From positions 124,001 through 188,000 of the forward strand of contig NZ_JQED01000047.1 in NCBI RefSeq assembly GCF_000764225.1: a DNA stretch of 64,000 nucleotides. Direction: 5' to 3'. The position numbers and the translations under genes were made by a program. Origin of the DNA: Colwellia psychrerythraea. Its GTDB lineage: Bacteria > Pseudomonadota > Gammaproteobacteria > Enterobacterales > Alteromonadaceae. This document shows positions 37,859 to 46,880 of the stretch, piece by piece. The notes beneath the pieces were generated by a model. The model searched no databases. It was not told the origin of the DNA and saw only the letters and a program-made list of their open reading frames with translations. Numbering within the stretch: position 1 is the first letter of the stretch; the number at the start of each line of letters is the position of its first letter.

Positions 37859-38629
37859 ATGTTAAGTAGCATTGAACGACATAATGAAATTCTTAGGCTA
37901 GCCAGTAAAACAGGCAAAGTGTCTGTCGATGAACTTGCACATTTATATTCAGTGTCAACTGTGACTATTCGAAATGATTTAAACTCCCTTGATAACAAGG
38001 GCTTGCTGGTTCGTTCAAGAGGTGGTGCCATTTTACCTACGGGCTTTATAAAAGAATTATCGATTGGCCAAAAACAAACTAAAAACCAGGCGATAAAACA
38101 GCAACTTGCCACCGAAGCGGCAAAATTGATCTTCGATGGTGACGCTATTATCTTGGACTCTGGCACCACAACAGAAGAAATTGCCTTGCAACTTTGCAAA
38201 CATAAGCAATTGAAAGTATTAACCAATGGTTTAAATGTTGCCGCTAAACTCGCTCAAATTGTCGATATTGAAATAATGGTCACTGGCGGTACCTTACGAC
38301 AAAAATCTTTATCATTTTTTGATGATAAAGCAGAAAGCAGTTTACAACATTGTCACTTTGATAAAGTCATACTTGGTGTTGATGGCTTTGATTTAGCGGC
38401 CGGTATCACCACACACTTTGCGCAAGAAGCCAGCTTAAACCGTTTAATGTGTGAAAAATCATCCCAAATTATTGTTGTCACGGATTCATCTAAATTCGGT
38501 AAACGTAGTTGTTACATTGTTCAAGCATACAACAAGGTTAGCACTGTCATTACCGACAAAGGCATTCCCGCTGAATACAAAAAGGCATTCACGCTTGCAG
38601 GCATTCAATTAATTATTGTCGACGAGTAA
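37859..38629 (+). CDS. agaR: DeoR-family repressor of the GalNAc genes
   Basis: A 256-aa DeoR-family regulator. N-terminal winged helix: RHNEILRLASKTGKVSVDEL, AHLYSVSTVTIRNDLNSLDN, KGLLVRSRGGAIL. The C-terminal sensor domain has the DeoR sugar-phosphate isomerase-like fold (LDSGTTTEEIALQL, VTGGTLRQKSLSFFD, ILGVDGFDLAAGIT). It would bind a phosphorylated amino-sugar or its breakdown product and release the operon. It precedes agaZ by 37 bp and lies divergent to the permease. The name rests on the GalNAc context, as AgaR. Confidence 0.88.
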   Translation: MLSSIERHNEILRLASKTGKVSVDELAHLYSVSTVTIRNDLNSLDNKGLLVRSRGGAILPTGFIKELSIGQKQTKNQAIKQQLATEAAKLIFDGDAIILDSGTTTEEIALQLCKHKQLKVLTNGLNVAAKLAQIVDIEIMVTGGTLRQKSLSFFDDKAESSLQHCHFDKVILGVDGFDLAAGITTHFAQEASLNRLMCEKSSQIIVVTDSSKFGKRSCYIVQAYNKVSTVITDKGIPAEYKKAFTLAGIQLIIVDE

Positions 38630-38666
38630 AGAAACTAGCGACCTCCTAACTGATTAAGGAATAAAA

Positions 38667-39947
38667 ATGAAAGAAATAATAGACGTTCTTAAAGCAAATC
38701 GAAACGGTGAAAATTGTGGCATATATGCAATATGCTCTGCTCACCCACTTGTTATAGAAGCTTCCATCGAGCAAGCATTAGCTGATGACTCACCAATTCT
38801 AATTGAGGCGACCGCCAACCAAGTCAATCAATTTGGTGGTTATACAGGTATGTTACCAGCAGACTTTTTAGAGTTTATTGGTAAAATAGCAGATAGCAAG
38901 GGCTATCCACGTGAACGTATCATTCCTGGTGGTGATCATTTAGGTCCAGTCTGTTGGGTTGATGAACCAGCCGAATCAGCGATGGCTAAAGCACAAGCGC
39001 TAATTAAAACCTATGTCGCTGCCGGCTTTAAAAAAATTCATTTAGATACCAGCATGGGCTGCGCTGATGATCCACAATGTTTACCTGATGAAGTTGTCGC
39101 AGAGCGAGCGGCATTATTATGTGCTGTTGCCGAAAAAACCGCGATTGACACCTTTGGTAAATCTGATCTAGTTTATGTAGTGGGCACAGAAGTGCCTCCT
39201 CCAGGTGGCGCGGCCGAAGAAATTGAAGAGTTAGAATTAACCCCGGTAAGCCGAGTAAAACAAACGTTAGCTTTACATCAAAATGCTTTTGCAAAGCTTG
39301 GGCTAGAAGATGCGTGGCAACGTGTTATTGCGTTAGTTGTGCAACCTGGTGTTGAATTTGACCATACTAGCATCATCGACTACGAGTCAGAAAAAGCACA
39401 AGCACTTAAAGCGTGTGTAACAACACTGCCAAATATTGTTTATGAAGCGCATTCTTCTGATTACCAAAATGATGAAGCCTATGTAGCCTTGATTAAAGAC
39501 CATTTTGGTATTTTAAAAGTAGGCCCGCAATTAACGCTAGCCATGCGCGAAGCGATTTTTGCATTATCCTATATAGAAGATGAATTAATCCCGGTAGAGC
39601 AACGCTCATGTTTACGTGAGGTATGCGAGCAAGAAATGCTTGAAGTACCAAAAAATTGGCAGCGTTTTTACCCTGTACCGGCGAGTAAAGGCACACTTTA
39701 TCGCCGCTATAGTTACAGCGATAGAATTCGTTATTACTGGTGTCAACCTCGCATACAAAAAGCCGTTGATTGTTTGTTTGACAACCTAACCAACTCAGGT
39801 ATTCCTTTACCGCTAATTAGTCAATTTTTACCGGAGCAATACCGCGCCATTAGAAATAACGACTTAACGGTAACCCCTGAAGAGTTAGTCAAAGCTAAAG
39901 TAAAACAAGTGACAGAATCATACGCTAAAGCGTGCTGGAAACAGTAA
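38667..39947 (+). CDS. agaZ: D-tagatose-bisphosphate aldolase subunit-like protein (GatZ/KbaZ/AgaZ)
   Basis: A 426-aa protein of the GatZ/KbaZ family: NGENCGIYAICSAHPLVIEA, EATANQVNQFGGYTGMLPAD, IPGGDHLGPVCWVDEPAESA, LDTSMGCADDPQCLPDEV. In E. coli the homologue is needed for activity and stability of the catalytic class II aldolase (GatY/KbaY) rather than acting alone; comparative-genomic work has also proposed a tagatose-6-phosphate kinase role. No GatY/KbaY-type gene is in this window, so the last pathway step must be elsewhere or done by this protein or another enzyme. AAGGA precedes the start. It is complete by length. Confidence 0.88.
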   Translation: MKEIIDVLKANRNGENCGIYAICSAHPLVIEASIEQALADDSPILIEATANQVNQFGGYTGMLPADFLEFIGKIADSKGYPRERIIPGGDHLGPVCWVDEPAESAMAKAQALIKTYVAAGFKKIHLDTSMGCADDPQCLPDEVVAERAALLCAVAEKTAIDTFGKSDLVYVVGTEVPPPGGAAEEIEELELTPVSRVKQTLALHQNAFAKLGLEDAWQRVIALVVQPGVEFDHTSIIDYESEKAQALKACVTTLPNIVYEAHSSDYQNDEAYVALIKDHFGILKVGPQLTLAMREAIFALSYIEDELIPVEQRSCLREVCEQEMLEVPKNWQRFYPVPASKGTLYRRYSYSDRIRYYWCQPRIQKAVDCLFDNLTNSGIPLPLISQFLPEQYRAIRNNDLTVTPEELVKAKVKQVTESYAKACWKQ

Positions 39948-40148
39948 AAAATACAGCACAAATAATCAGATTAATGAATGGTTGAACTTCAACCAGGGTG
40001 ACGCTTCAACACAAGAGGCTAGATTGAGCAATAACAGGTGTGCGCTAGAAAACCATAATGTTATTGCTATTTAAGCTATTGAAAAACCACCTAGTTTTTC
40101 TGGTTGCATAACCATTACGAAAAATAATCAACCAATTTAGGAACCCCC

Positions 40149-41273
40149 ATGACAACATTATTAACCTACACTGAAGACGCATTAAAAGCTCAAAATGGCT
40201 ATTGGACAGCGAAAGAAATCTGTCAGCAACCTCGTATATGGCGTGAAGCAGCAGCAAATGTTGATAGCAATAGGGCTGACATTAATGCTTGGTTAGCACC
40301 ATTGTTAGCGCAATCAGATTTACGTATTATTTTAACAGGTGCTGGCACCTCAGCTTATGTTGGTGATGCAATAGCACCACATTTAAGCCAACAAACAGGC
40401 CGTTTAGTTGAAGCGATCAGCACCACAGATATTGTCAGTAATGCACCACAATATTTATTAAAAAACATTCCAACGCTAGTTATTTCTTATGGCCGCTCAG
40501 GCAATAGCCCAGAAAGTGTTGCCGCTGTTAAATTAGCCGATCAAGTCGTTGATAATTGTTATCACTTAGTGATCACCTGTAACCCTGAGGGCGCGTTAGC
40601 CACTAATGCTCAAGGTCAAGATAATGCCTTCTCATTATTAATGCCTGAAGGCACACTGGATCAAAGCTTTGCCATGACCAGCAGCTTCACCTCAATGCTT
40701 GTTAGTACCTTAGCCATTTTTGCACCACAAGCAGAGCAAGTGGAAATTGCCGCACAATGGGCAGAAGGCTTTATCACTAACAATGTTGAAGCGCTAAAAG
40801 AAAAAGCAACCTTGTCAACGCAACGTTTAGTCTTTTTAGGCGCCGGTGGTTTACAAGGTATTGCGCGAGAAGCCGCTCTTAAAGTGCTTGAACTTACCGC
40901 TGGACAAGTACTAAGCTATTGTGAAAGTCCATTAGGCTTTCGTCATGGACCAAAATCATTAATGGATGAAACCACTGAGGTTATCTTCTTCTCGTCAAGC
41001 GATGATTATACTAAACAATATGACCAAGACTTATTGGCTGAATTACATCGCGATGATCAAGCGTTAGCCATTACTACCTTAACCAAAGAAAGTTTTGCGC
41101 ACTCAGAAGAGCTTATCGATGTTTGGGCCGGTTTACCTTATATTCTTTATTGTCAAATACTTGCATTTTTCAAGTCAATGCAAGCAAATATTACACCTGA
41201 CAATCCATGCCCTACAGGTGAAGTAAACCGTGTGGTTCAAGGGGTGACTTTATATCCTCTTAAAGCTGAGTAA
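40149..41273 (+). CDS. agaS: Galactosamine-6-phosphate deaminase/isomerase (AgaS)
   Basis: A 374-aa protein with two SIS (sugar isomerase) domains. Motifs: ILTGAGTSAYVGDAI, VISYGRSGNSPESVAAV, FAMTSSFTSMLVSTLAIF in the first domain and FLGAGGLQGIAREAALKVLE, ESPLGFRHGPKSLMDE in the second. AgaS converts D-galactosamine-6-phosphate to tagatose-6-phosphate and ammonia. AGGAAC precedes the ATG, and agaK follows 11 bp after its stop. The 200-bp gap from agaZ includes only a weak hairpin, so one transcript is likely. Confidence 0.9.
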   Translation: MTTLLTYTEDALKAQNGYWTAKEICQQPRIWREAAANVDSNRADINAWLAPLLAQSDLRIILTGAGTSAYVGDAIAPHLSQQTGRLVEAISTTDIVSNAPQYLLKNIPTLVISYGRSGNSPESVAAVKLADQVVDNCYHLVITCNPEGALATNAQGQDNAFSLLMPEGTLDQSFAMTSSFTSMLVSTLAIFAPQAEQVEIAAQWAEGFITNNVEALKEKATLSTQRLVFLGAGGLQGIAREAALKVLELTAGQVLSYCESPLGFRHGPKSLMDETTEVIFFSSSDDYTKQYDQDLLAELHRDDQALAITTLTKESFAHSEELIDVWAGLPYILYCQILAFFKSMQANITPDNPCPTGEVNRVVQGVTLYPLKAE

Positions 41274-41284
41274 AGGTTGTTCTC

Positions 41285-42229
41285 ATGTTACCAACAAATA
41301 GACAAAAAGTTTCACCTCTGCATTATGGTTTAGATATTGGAGGTACCAAAATAGAAATTGGTCTCTTCAACTCTGAATTAACCATGCTTGAGAGTTGGCG
41401 TATCGAAACGCCTACGCAGAACTATGATGAATTTCTTGATGCCATTCATGGGCTAATTAAACAGGCTGATGAACTAAGCGGACAACGCGGCAGTATTGGC
41501 ATTGGTATGCCGGGCATCATTGATAATGAAAATAAAGTCAAATCTGCTAACGTTCCTTGCGCGACAGGGAAATTTATCGTGCAAGATTTACAAAAACGTG
41601 TCGGTCGAGAAATATCCATTGCTAATGATTGTCGCTTGTTTGCGCTGTCTGAAAGTTATGGTGGCGCTGGCGATAATCAACCTGTCGTTTACGGTGCTAT
41701 TATTGGCACAGGTGCTGGCGGCGGACTATGCATTAATGGCAAGCTGTTACAAACCGCTAATAACATTGCCGGTGAATATGGTCATATAGCAGCTTCAGGG
41801 AAGCTATTACAGCAATATAACTTACCCGTTCGCGATTGCGGTTGTGGTTTACGGGGCTGTATTGAAAGCTATATTGCAGGCCCAGGTCTTGGTTGGCTCT
41901 ATAAGTTTTTTGGTGCTAGCACTGAAAGCACAACAGAGTTCGTTGAGCAATTACGAAAAGAAAACCCTATTGCCCAAAAAACATTCGAGTGTTATATGGA
42001 TTTATTAGGGTCGTCTTTTGCGTCTCTCGTGCTTTACTATGATCCCAATGTTATCGTGGTAGGTGGTGGTCTTTCAAAAATTGATGAAATTATTCAAGCA
42101 TTACCTAAAGCCATTGAACAACATTTATTTAAAGGTGTAACGTCACCGCTGATAAAACGCGCCGTTTTTGGTGATGCTAGCGGTGTACGTGGTGCTGCTA
42201 TTTTAGGGAAACAACATGATATTACCTAA
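41285..42229 (+). CDS. agaK: ROK-family amino-sugar kinase (probable GalNAc kinase)
   Basis: A 314-aa ROK kinase. ATP site: YGLDIGGTKIEIGLF; the sugar/phosphate region GIGMPGIIDNEN; catalytic Asp in NDCRLFA; the ROK zinc site CGCGLRGCIESYI, and the C-terminal ADP loop VVGGGLSKI. ROK kinases phosphorylate glucose, GlcNAc or GalNAc; position between AgaS and the deacetylase argues for N-acetylgalactosamine made cytoplasmic by the neighbouring permease, as in the Shewanella pathway with AgaK. It overlaps the next gene by 14 bp, so translation is coupled. Confidence 0.88.
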   Translation: MLPTNRQKVSPLHYGLDIGGTKIEIGLFNSELTMLESWRIETPTQNYDEFLDAIHGLIKQADELSGQRGSIGIGMPGIIDNENKVKSANVPCATGKFIVQDLQKRVGREISIANDCRLFALSESYGGAGDNQPVVYGAIIGTGAGGGLCINGKLLQTANNIAGEYGHIAASGKLLQQYNLPVRDCGCGLRGCIESYIAGPGLGWLYKFFGASTESTTEFVEQLRKENPIAQKTFECYMDLLGSSFASLVLYYDPNVIVVGGGLSKIDEIIQALPKAIEQHLFKGVTSPLIKRAVFGDASGVRGAAILGKQHDIT

Positions 42230-43397
42230 CCAATACTACATACGCGCTAAGCAGGTATTTAGTGAAGAAGCTATTTTAGATGATCACTTTGTACTGATCA
42301 CCGATGGCATCATTGCGTCGATTGATAAAAGTGCTGACGCTAATATCCCTGTCTTTTCTTTTGACAATTGCCAACTACTACCAGGATTTTTAGATTTACA
42401 TATCCATGGTCGAGAAGGCTGCGATATTATGGATGCTAAACGTGAATCCATTGAAACCATATCAACTTCGTTAGCTAAGCATGGGGTTATTGGCTTTCTT
42501 GGTACCACAGTAACCTCTACTTGGGACAATACGTTAGCCGCCTTTAGTACTATTGGTGAAGCCTATCAAAACCAGCCTAGTGGCGCGCAGGTATTAGGTG
42601 CCTACAACGAAGGGTTATTTTTTACCGAAGATCATAAAGGTGCACACGATGAAAAGTACTTTTTACCTCTGAGTAAAGACAATATAGATGCCATCATAGC
42701 GGCTTCTCAAGGTGCATTAAAGGTCGTTGCCTTAGCACCAGAGCTCCCTGATTCTGAAGATATTATTAAATACTTAACCAGCAAAGGCATCAAAGCCATG
42801 CTAGGTCATACTAATGCCAATTATCAACAAACTTGTGATGCTTTACACTCAGGAGCCTGCGGTGGAGTACACGTATTTAATGGTATGAAAGGCATTCATC
42901 ATCGTGATCCTGGTTGCGCTGGTGCGGTATTATTAGAAGAAGATGCTTACGTTGAAGTGATCGCTGATGGCGTTCATCTACACCCTGCAATTTTACAACT
43001 AATTTATCGATTGAAAGGCGCAAAAAAAATGGGGCTGATCAGTGATTGTATTGTTGCTGGCGGCATGAAAGATGGTACCTATCGCTTAGGTATGTTAGAC
43101 GTTAAAGTGCTTGAAGGCGTTGCTCGCACGGAAAGTGGTTCACTGGCGGGTAGTACGTTAACCCTGGAAAAAGCGATTGCTAATTTAATATCACTGGCTG
43201 ATATCCCTCCGCTTGAAGCCGTTCATATGGCAAGTTTGATCCCCGCAGAGTTCTTAAGTGTTCAAGACTCATTAGGCAGTATCAAAGTAGGAAAAAGAGC
43301 GTGCATGACGCTAGTTGATAACAACTTTCAAGTGCAGGCAACGATAATTGATGGAAACATTGCCTACTGCAACGAAGAAACTGAAACAAGTAAATAG
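42216..43397 (+). CDS. agaA: N-acetylgalactosamine-6-phosphate deacetylase (NagA/AgaA-like)
   Basis: A 393-aa NagA-family amidohydrolase. Metal and substrate motifs are GFLDLHIHGREGCDIMD, GAYNEGLFF (metal Glu), MLGHTNANYQQ, GGVHVFNGMKGIHHRDPGCA and the catalytic Asp region GLISDCIVAGG. It removes the acetyl group from GalNAc-6-phosphate (or GlcNAc-6-phosphate) before AgaS acts. It overlaps agaK by 14 bp and closes the operon; the following family A repeat begins 7 bp after the stop and may serve as a terminator. In the Shewanella-type nomenclature this is AgaAII. Confidence 0.88.
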   Translation: MILPNQYYIRAKQVFSEEAILDDHFVLITDGIIASIDKSADANIPVFSFDNCQLLPGFLDLHIHGREGCDIMDAKRESIETISTSLAKHGVIGFLGTTVTSTWDNTLAAFSTIGEAYQNQPSGAQVLGAYNEGLFFTEDHKGAHDEKYFLPLSKDNIDAIIAASQGALKVVALAPELPDSEDIIKYLTSKGIKAMLGHTNANYQQTCDALHSGACGGVHVFNGMKGIHHRDPGCAGAVLLEEDAYVEVIADGVHLHPAILQLIYRLKGAKKMGLISDCIVAGGMKDGTYRLGMLDVKVLEGVARTESGSLAGSTLTLEKAIANLISLADIPPLEAVHMASLIPAEFLSVQDSLGSIKVGKRACMTLVDNNFQVQATIIDGNIAYCNEETETSK

Positions 43398-43403
43398 CGC
43401 TGA

Positions 43404-43667
43404 TATACCCGTTACCATTCAAGATGCATGTTTCAGAGCGGTTAAGCGATTTCAATTCAAGGTTCATTGATGAAGGAATGGTTATTCCCTTCTAAGTCAC
43501 TGCAACGAAGAAGTGGAATTGCTCAAACGCTTCTACGATGGGTTTAAAATGACTTTATGCTGCGGTAAATAATCAACACATAGAGTGACTATGTTTAAAC
43601 TATTCTCCTTGCCTAAAGGCATTTTAATTCCCACTGAAATCGAGCACTTTGAATGGTAACGGGTATA
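43404..43667 (+). repeat. Long intergenic repeat, family A copy 3 (264 bp)
   Basis: TATACCCGTTACCATTCAAG to GAATGGTAACGGGTATA; same length and orientation as copies 1 and 2 with only scattered differences. It starts 7 bp after the deacetylase stop. A broken further start (TATACCCGTTAGCATTC) lies near 43778. Confidence 0.85.
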
Positions 43668-43969
43668 TTATGAAGCCACAAACGTTAATGTTATGGGTCA
43701 TTACTCATAATATTAACGTTTTAATATGGCTAGTATATTTACCCCCCCTATAGTGAAGAAACCTTTCCAACGGTTTATACCCGTTAGCATTCATATTCAA
43801 ACGCTAGTGAAGAATGCAATTAATGTATTGAAAAAGTGACGATTTATGTGTACTTTGCGTCTAACAAGGTGTGCAGGAGTCTTGATATTTTAGTGTTATA
43901 TAAAAAATGTTGCTTAGCTTGTGCAAGGCAAGAAAAATATATTTATTAGTCAGTAAACTTGCCTATACT
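43668..43969. other. Gene-free stretch between two repeats
   Basis: AT-rich, with a run of C (ACCCCCCCTAT) and a solitary family A start near 43778 (TATACCCGTTAGCATTC). No supported coding frame. Confidence 0.4.
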
Positions 43970-44239
43970 CTAGGGGCTGTTGATCTTTTGAGATTACTTT
44001 TACAGCAACTTGTTTGGTATTTAGACAAGGCAGAGTATGTGACGTGTAGCTGGCTACTCGAACATACGATAACGTAGTATAAATTTCAAACAAGTGCTGC
44101 CCTTTAGGGTTCATTTAAAACAAATTTACTCATTGTTGCTCGCTTTTTTAATAGAATAACTATGATACAAAGCTCGCGCCGCGATTAAACCCGTTTTCAA
44201 TTGAATAAATTTTAACCCTGAAAGATCAACAGCCCCTAG
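43970..44239 (+). mobile_element. 270-bp MITE, copy 2 (IS5-type ends)
   Basis: CTAGGGGCTGTTGATC at the left end and GATCAACAGCCCCTAG at the right, giving near-perfect terminal inverted repeats. It is the reverse complement of copy 1 at 1641-1910 with only a few differences. There is no useful ORF. The ends are the same as the right end of the IS5-family fragment at 46862-47341. It is inserted about 55 bp upstream of the histidine kinase and so may carry or disturb its promoter. Confidence 0.85.
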
Positions 44240-44293
44240 TTTAATAATAAAGGTTTCAATCACAACTGATTAATAAACAAATAGGACGTTACT

Positions 44294-45862
44294 TTGAAAA
44301 GAATGATTTTTGTAACAATATTTTTCAGCACTTTATTAGCATTTACGCTTGTATGGTCATTAATCTCATTAAATTCTTTAAAACAAAGTAATTTCGAACA
44401 AATTAAAGCAAATAATATCAGTAATCAAATTCGGTTAAGTACCGACAGATTAACACAAGCAGCGCGGGCATATGTCATTACCGGCGATGAAAAACACTTG
44501 GCATTTTATCATAAAATTGTTGACATCAGAGAAGGACTCTTACCAAGGCCTAAACATTACCATCGAGTTTATTGGGGAGTAATGCTAGCTGAAAATACTC
44601 CCCCTCCCTTCCCATTAAGTGATAATCAGTCCCTCAAGCAATTATTAGAAAATGAACACTTCAGTACTCAAGAAAAGCATAAGTTACTCTCGTTTTATGA
44701 GAAGTCTAAGAAGCTTTCCGCAATAGAGCAGCGCGCCTTTAAGCTCGTCACACCAAACAAACATATGCTAACCAAAGAAAGTCGATTCGACAGTACATCT
44801 CTACTCTTTAACGAGGCTTATTCTAAATATAAGGCAGAAATATATTCTGATATTAATGATTTTTACCAATTACAAGAACAAAGAACAAGTATTAAGCTTG
44901 CAGAAGAGGGTACTAATCAACAAAACTTAATTATTGCGAGCATACTTTGCTTTTTATGCTTGTCGTTATCATTTTTAGTATTATTGATGAAGCTGCAAAA
45001 TGAAAATCGTGAAAAAGTTGCGACATTAAATAAAGAAGTGCGAGAAAAAACTCAAGATATAAGAGTCAAAAACCAAGCATTAGAAGACTCTTTAGAAAAA
45101 ACAAGAGCGGCACAACGACGGGTAGTAGAGGCTGAAAAACAATCTGCTTTAGCTAGTTTAGTTTGCAATGTTGCTCATGAAATTAATACGCCTCTTGGCG
45201 TAATAATTACCGCCACTAGTCATGTCGAGCATTATTTACAAGCATTAACTTCTGGGGTCAGCCAAAAAAGGATCTCTAAACGTAAATTAAATGATATTTG
45301 CGACAACCTAGATCATGGTGTCGATATAGTATTAAAAAACTCTGAACGCATTAGCAGTTTAGTTCAAAAACTTAAGACGATTTCAGGAGATAACTTGTTT
45401 GAGGAGTTACAATCATTTCATTTAATAGATTGCATCAATAATGCAGTGGAAGTATCAAAAGAACTCAATCAGCAAAACAACGTTCAATTTCAAATAATAA
45501 ATCCCCCAAATACCCTCTGTCATTCCTATCCAAAAACAGTTGAAACTGTCATTATAAATTTAATATTGAATAGTTACGAACATGCTTTTACTGAAAACGG
45601 TGGTAATATTAAGATTACACTTAAACCAAAAAATTCTGATTTTATTTTGACCTACACTGATGATGGAAAAGGCATACCAGAGAGTATTAATAGTAAAGTA
45701 TTGGAGCCATTTGTTACCACTAAAAAACGAAATGAAATAACTGGTTTGGGTTTATCGCTCGTAAGTAACTTGGTGACGGATAAGTTAAAGGGCCACTTAA
45801 ATTATGAATCAAAGGAAGGAGAAGGCCTAAAGTTTGAAATACATATCAAGAATCAAATTTGA
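44294..45862 (+). CDS. Membrane sensor histidine kinase
   Basis: A 522-aa two-component kinase. It starts at TTG (AGGACG upstream; an ATG three codons later is possible). The first helix is MIFVTIFFSTLLAFTLVWSL; the periplasmic helical sensor spans about 30-210 and includes LTQAARAYVITGDEKHLAF, as in four-helix-bundle sensors; a second helix (IASILCFLCLSLSFLVLLMK) leads into a coiled coil. The HisKA site is CNVAHEINTPLGVIITATSH (phospho-His in VAHEINTP), and the ATPase has NLILNSYEHAF, DDGKGIPES and TGLGLSLV. No response regulator is next to it, so it is an orphan. The signal is unknown. Confidence 0.9.
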   Translation: MKRMIFVTIFFSTLLAFTLVWSLISLNSLKQSNFEQIKANNISNQIRLSTDRLTQAARAYVITGDEKHLAFYHKIVDIREGLLPRPKHYHRVYWGVMLAENTPPPFPLSDNQSLKQLLENEHFSTQEKHKLLSFYEKSKKLSAIEQRAFKLVTPNKHMLTKESRFDSTSLLFNEAYSKYKAEIYSDINDFYQLQEQRTSIKLAEEGTNQQNLIIASILCFLCLSLSFLVLLMKLQNENREKVATLNKEVREKTQDIRVKNQALEDSLEKTRAAQRRVVEAEKQSALASLVCNVAHEINTPLGVIITATSHVEHYLQALTSGVSQKRISKRKLNDICDNLDHGVDIVLKNSERISSLVQKLKTISGDNLFEELQSFHLIDCINNAVEVSKELNQQNNVQFQIINPPNTLCHSYPKTVETVIINLILNSYEHAFTENGGNIKITLKPKNSDFILTYTDDGKGIPESINSKVLEPFVTTKKRNEITGLGLSLVSNLVTDKLKGHLNYESKEGEGLKFEIHIKNQI

Positions 45863-46121
45863 TCTTTTTAAGTCAAATAGTATATATCTAAATGCCAATA
45901 TTCTTTGTTAATTTGATTGCAGAACTGACAGTCTGTGTATAGTAACGTTTAAAATAGCTATATTTTGATGTATGAAAATAATAAGGATGACGATACCTGA
46001 AGTAAGTATTGCCAATTAATTCAGGGGACATTGATTATGGAGCTAACTTTCTCTAATGATATAATCGAATTCTGATAGTGACGTTATTGCACCTTAATCC
46101 ATTGTAATAACAATTTGCTTA

Positions 46122-46254
46122 TATACCCGTGACCATTAAAAATGCATGTTTCAGTGGGAGAAAAAACGATTTAGGCAAGGCATTGATTGTAGTGAATGAT
46201 TGTTCCATTATCGAAATCAATTACGACGTATAAATTGCTTTTATCCCCATCAAA
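46122..46254 (+). repeat. Hybrid long-repeat remnant (A-type start, B-type inside)
   Basis: It begins TATACCCGTGACCATTAAAA with ATGCATGTTTCAGTGGGA. It then switches to the B-type inner order (TTAGGCAAGGCATTGATTG, TGTTCCATTATCGAAATCAA). It shows that the families share one architecture and can recombine. Its right part runs straight into the broken ahpF. Confidence 0.6.
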
Positions 46255-46880
46255 GAAGCGCTTGAGGAACAATTGAAACATCGCCTGCGGCAAAAATACC
46301 TGACACACTTTGTTGTTTCACTTCACCGGAAGCTAGATCTTCATAAGAAAGGGCGACGACTATACCGTTGTCTGCGATCACTTCTTTGGTAGCGACATTT
46401 TTTGATAATGGTAATTTTCCTAAGTTCTTTCGCCTTTTCTACCAATATTTTATCGGCCTTTAAGTCAGGTGAGAATTAAACGCTGCTTCTATGCCTGAAT
46501 TACCCCGCCATATTTACCTTTAAAAAATGGGCCATAGCAATACGGATAATAGACAACACCTGAGTCAATATTTTCTTTCTCGCCAAGAATCCCTAGCTCA
46601 CGCCACTTTGCCCCGTTGCAATAATTATCGCTTTCGATTCAATCACTTCACCACTAGATAAATGCAATATCTTAGGTGCCTTACTATCAGGGTATTGATT
46701 CTCAGCTTTATCAACACGTAAAAATTCTTTATCGTGATATCGTAATCATTCAAATGAGCTTGCATATTACCCGTTAGCTCTGTACCCGGTGTTTTAGATA
46801 CCGAAATGAGGTTTTCAATATCGACAGTATCTTTTACCTGATCCCCAATGCGGACTGCAATCATGATGTTAAAGCGCATC
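46245..46880 (-). pseudogene. ahpF: Decayed ahpF (alkyl hydroperoxide reductase F) C-terminal part
   Basis: Reading the minus strand across several frames gives pieces that match AhpF in order: VRIGDQVKDTVDIENLISVS, KTPGTELTGNMQAHLNDYDI, then WRELGILGEKENIDSGVVYY, and near the end GIFAAGDVSIVPQALL. Intact AhpF is about 520 aa with an NADH/FAD thioredoxin-reductase-like domain; here there are stops and frameshifts and both ends are missing. The left end runs into a repeat and the right end meets the IS5 fragment. Non-functional. Confidence 0.75.
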
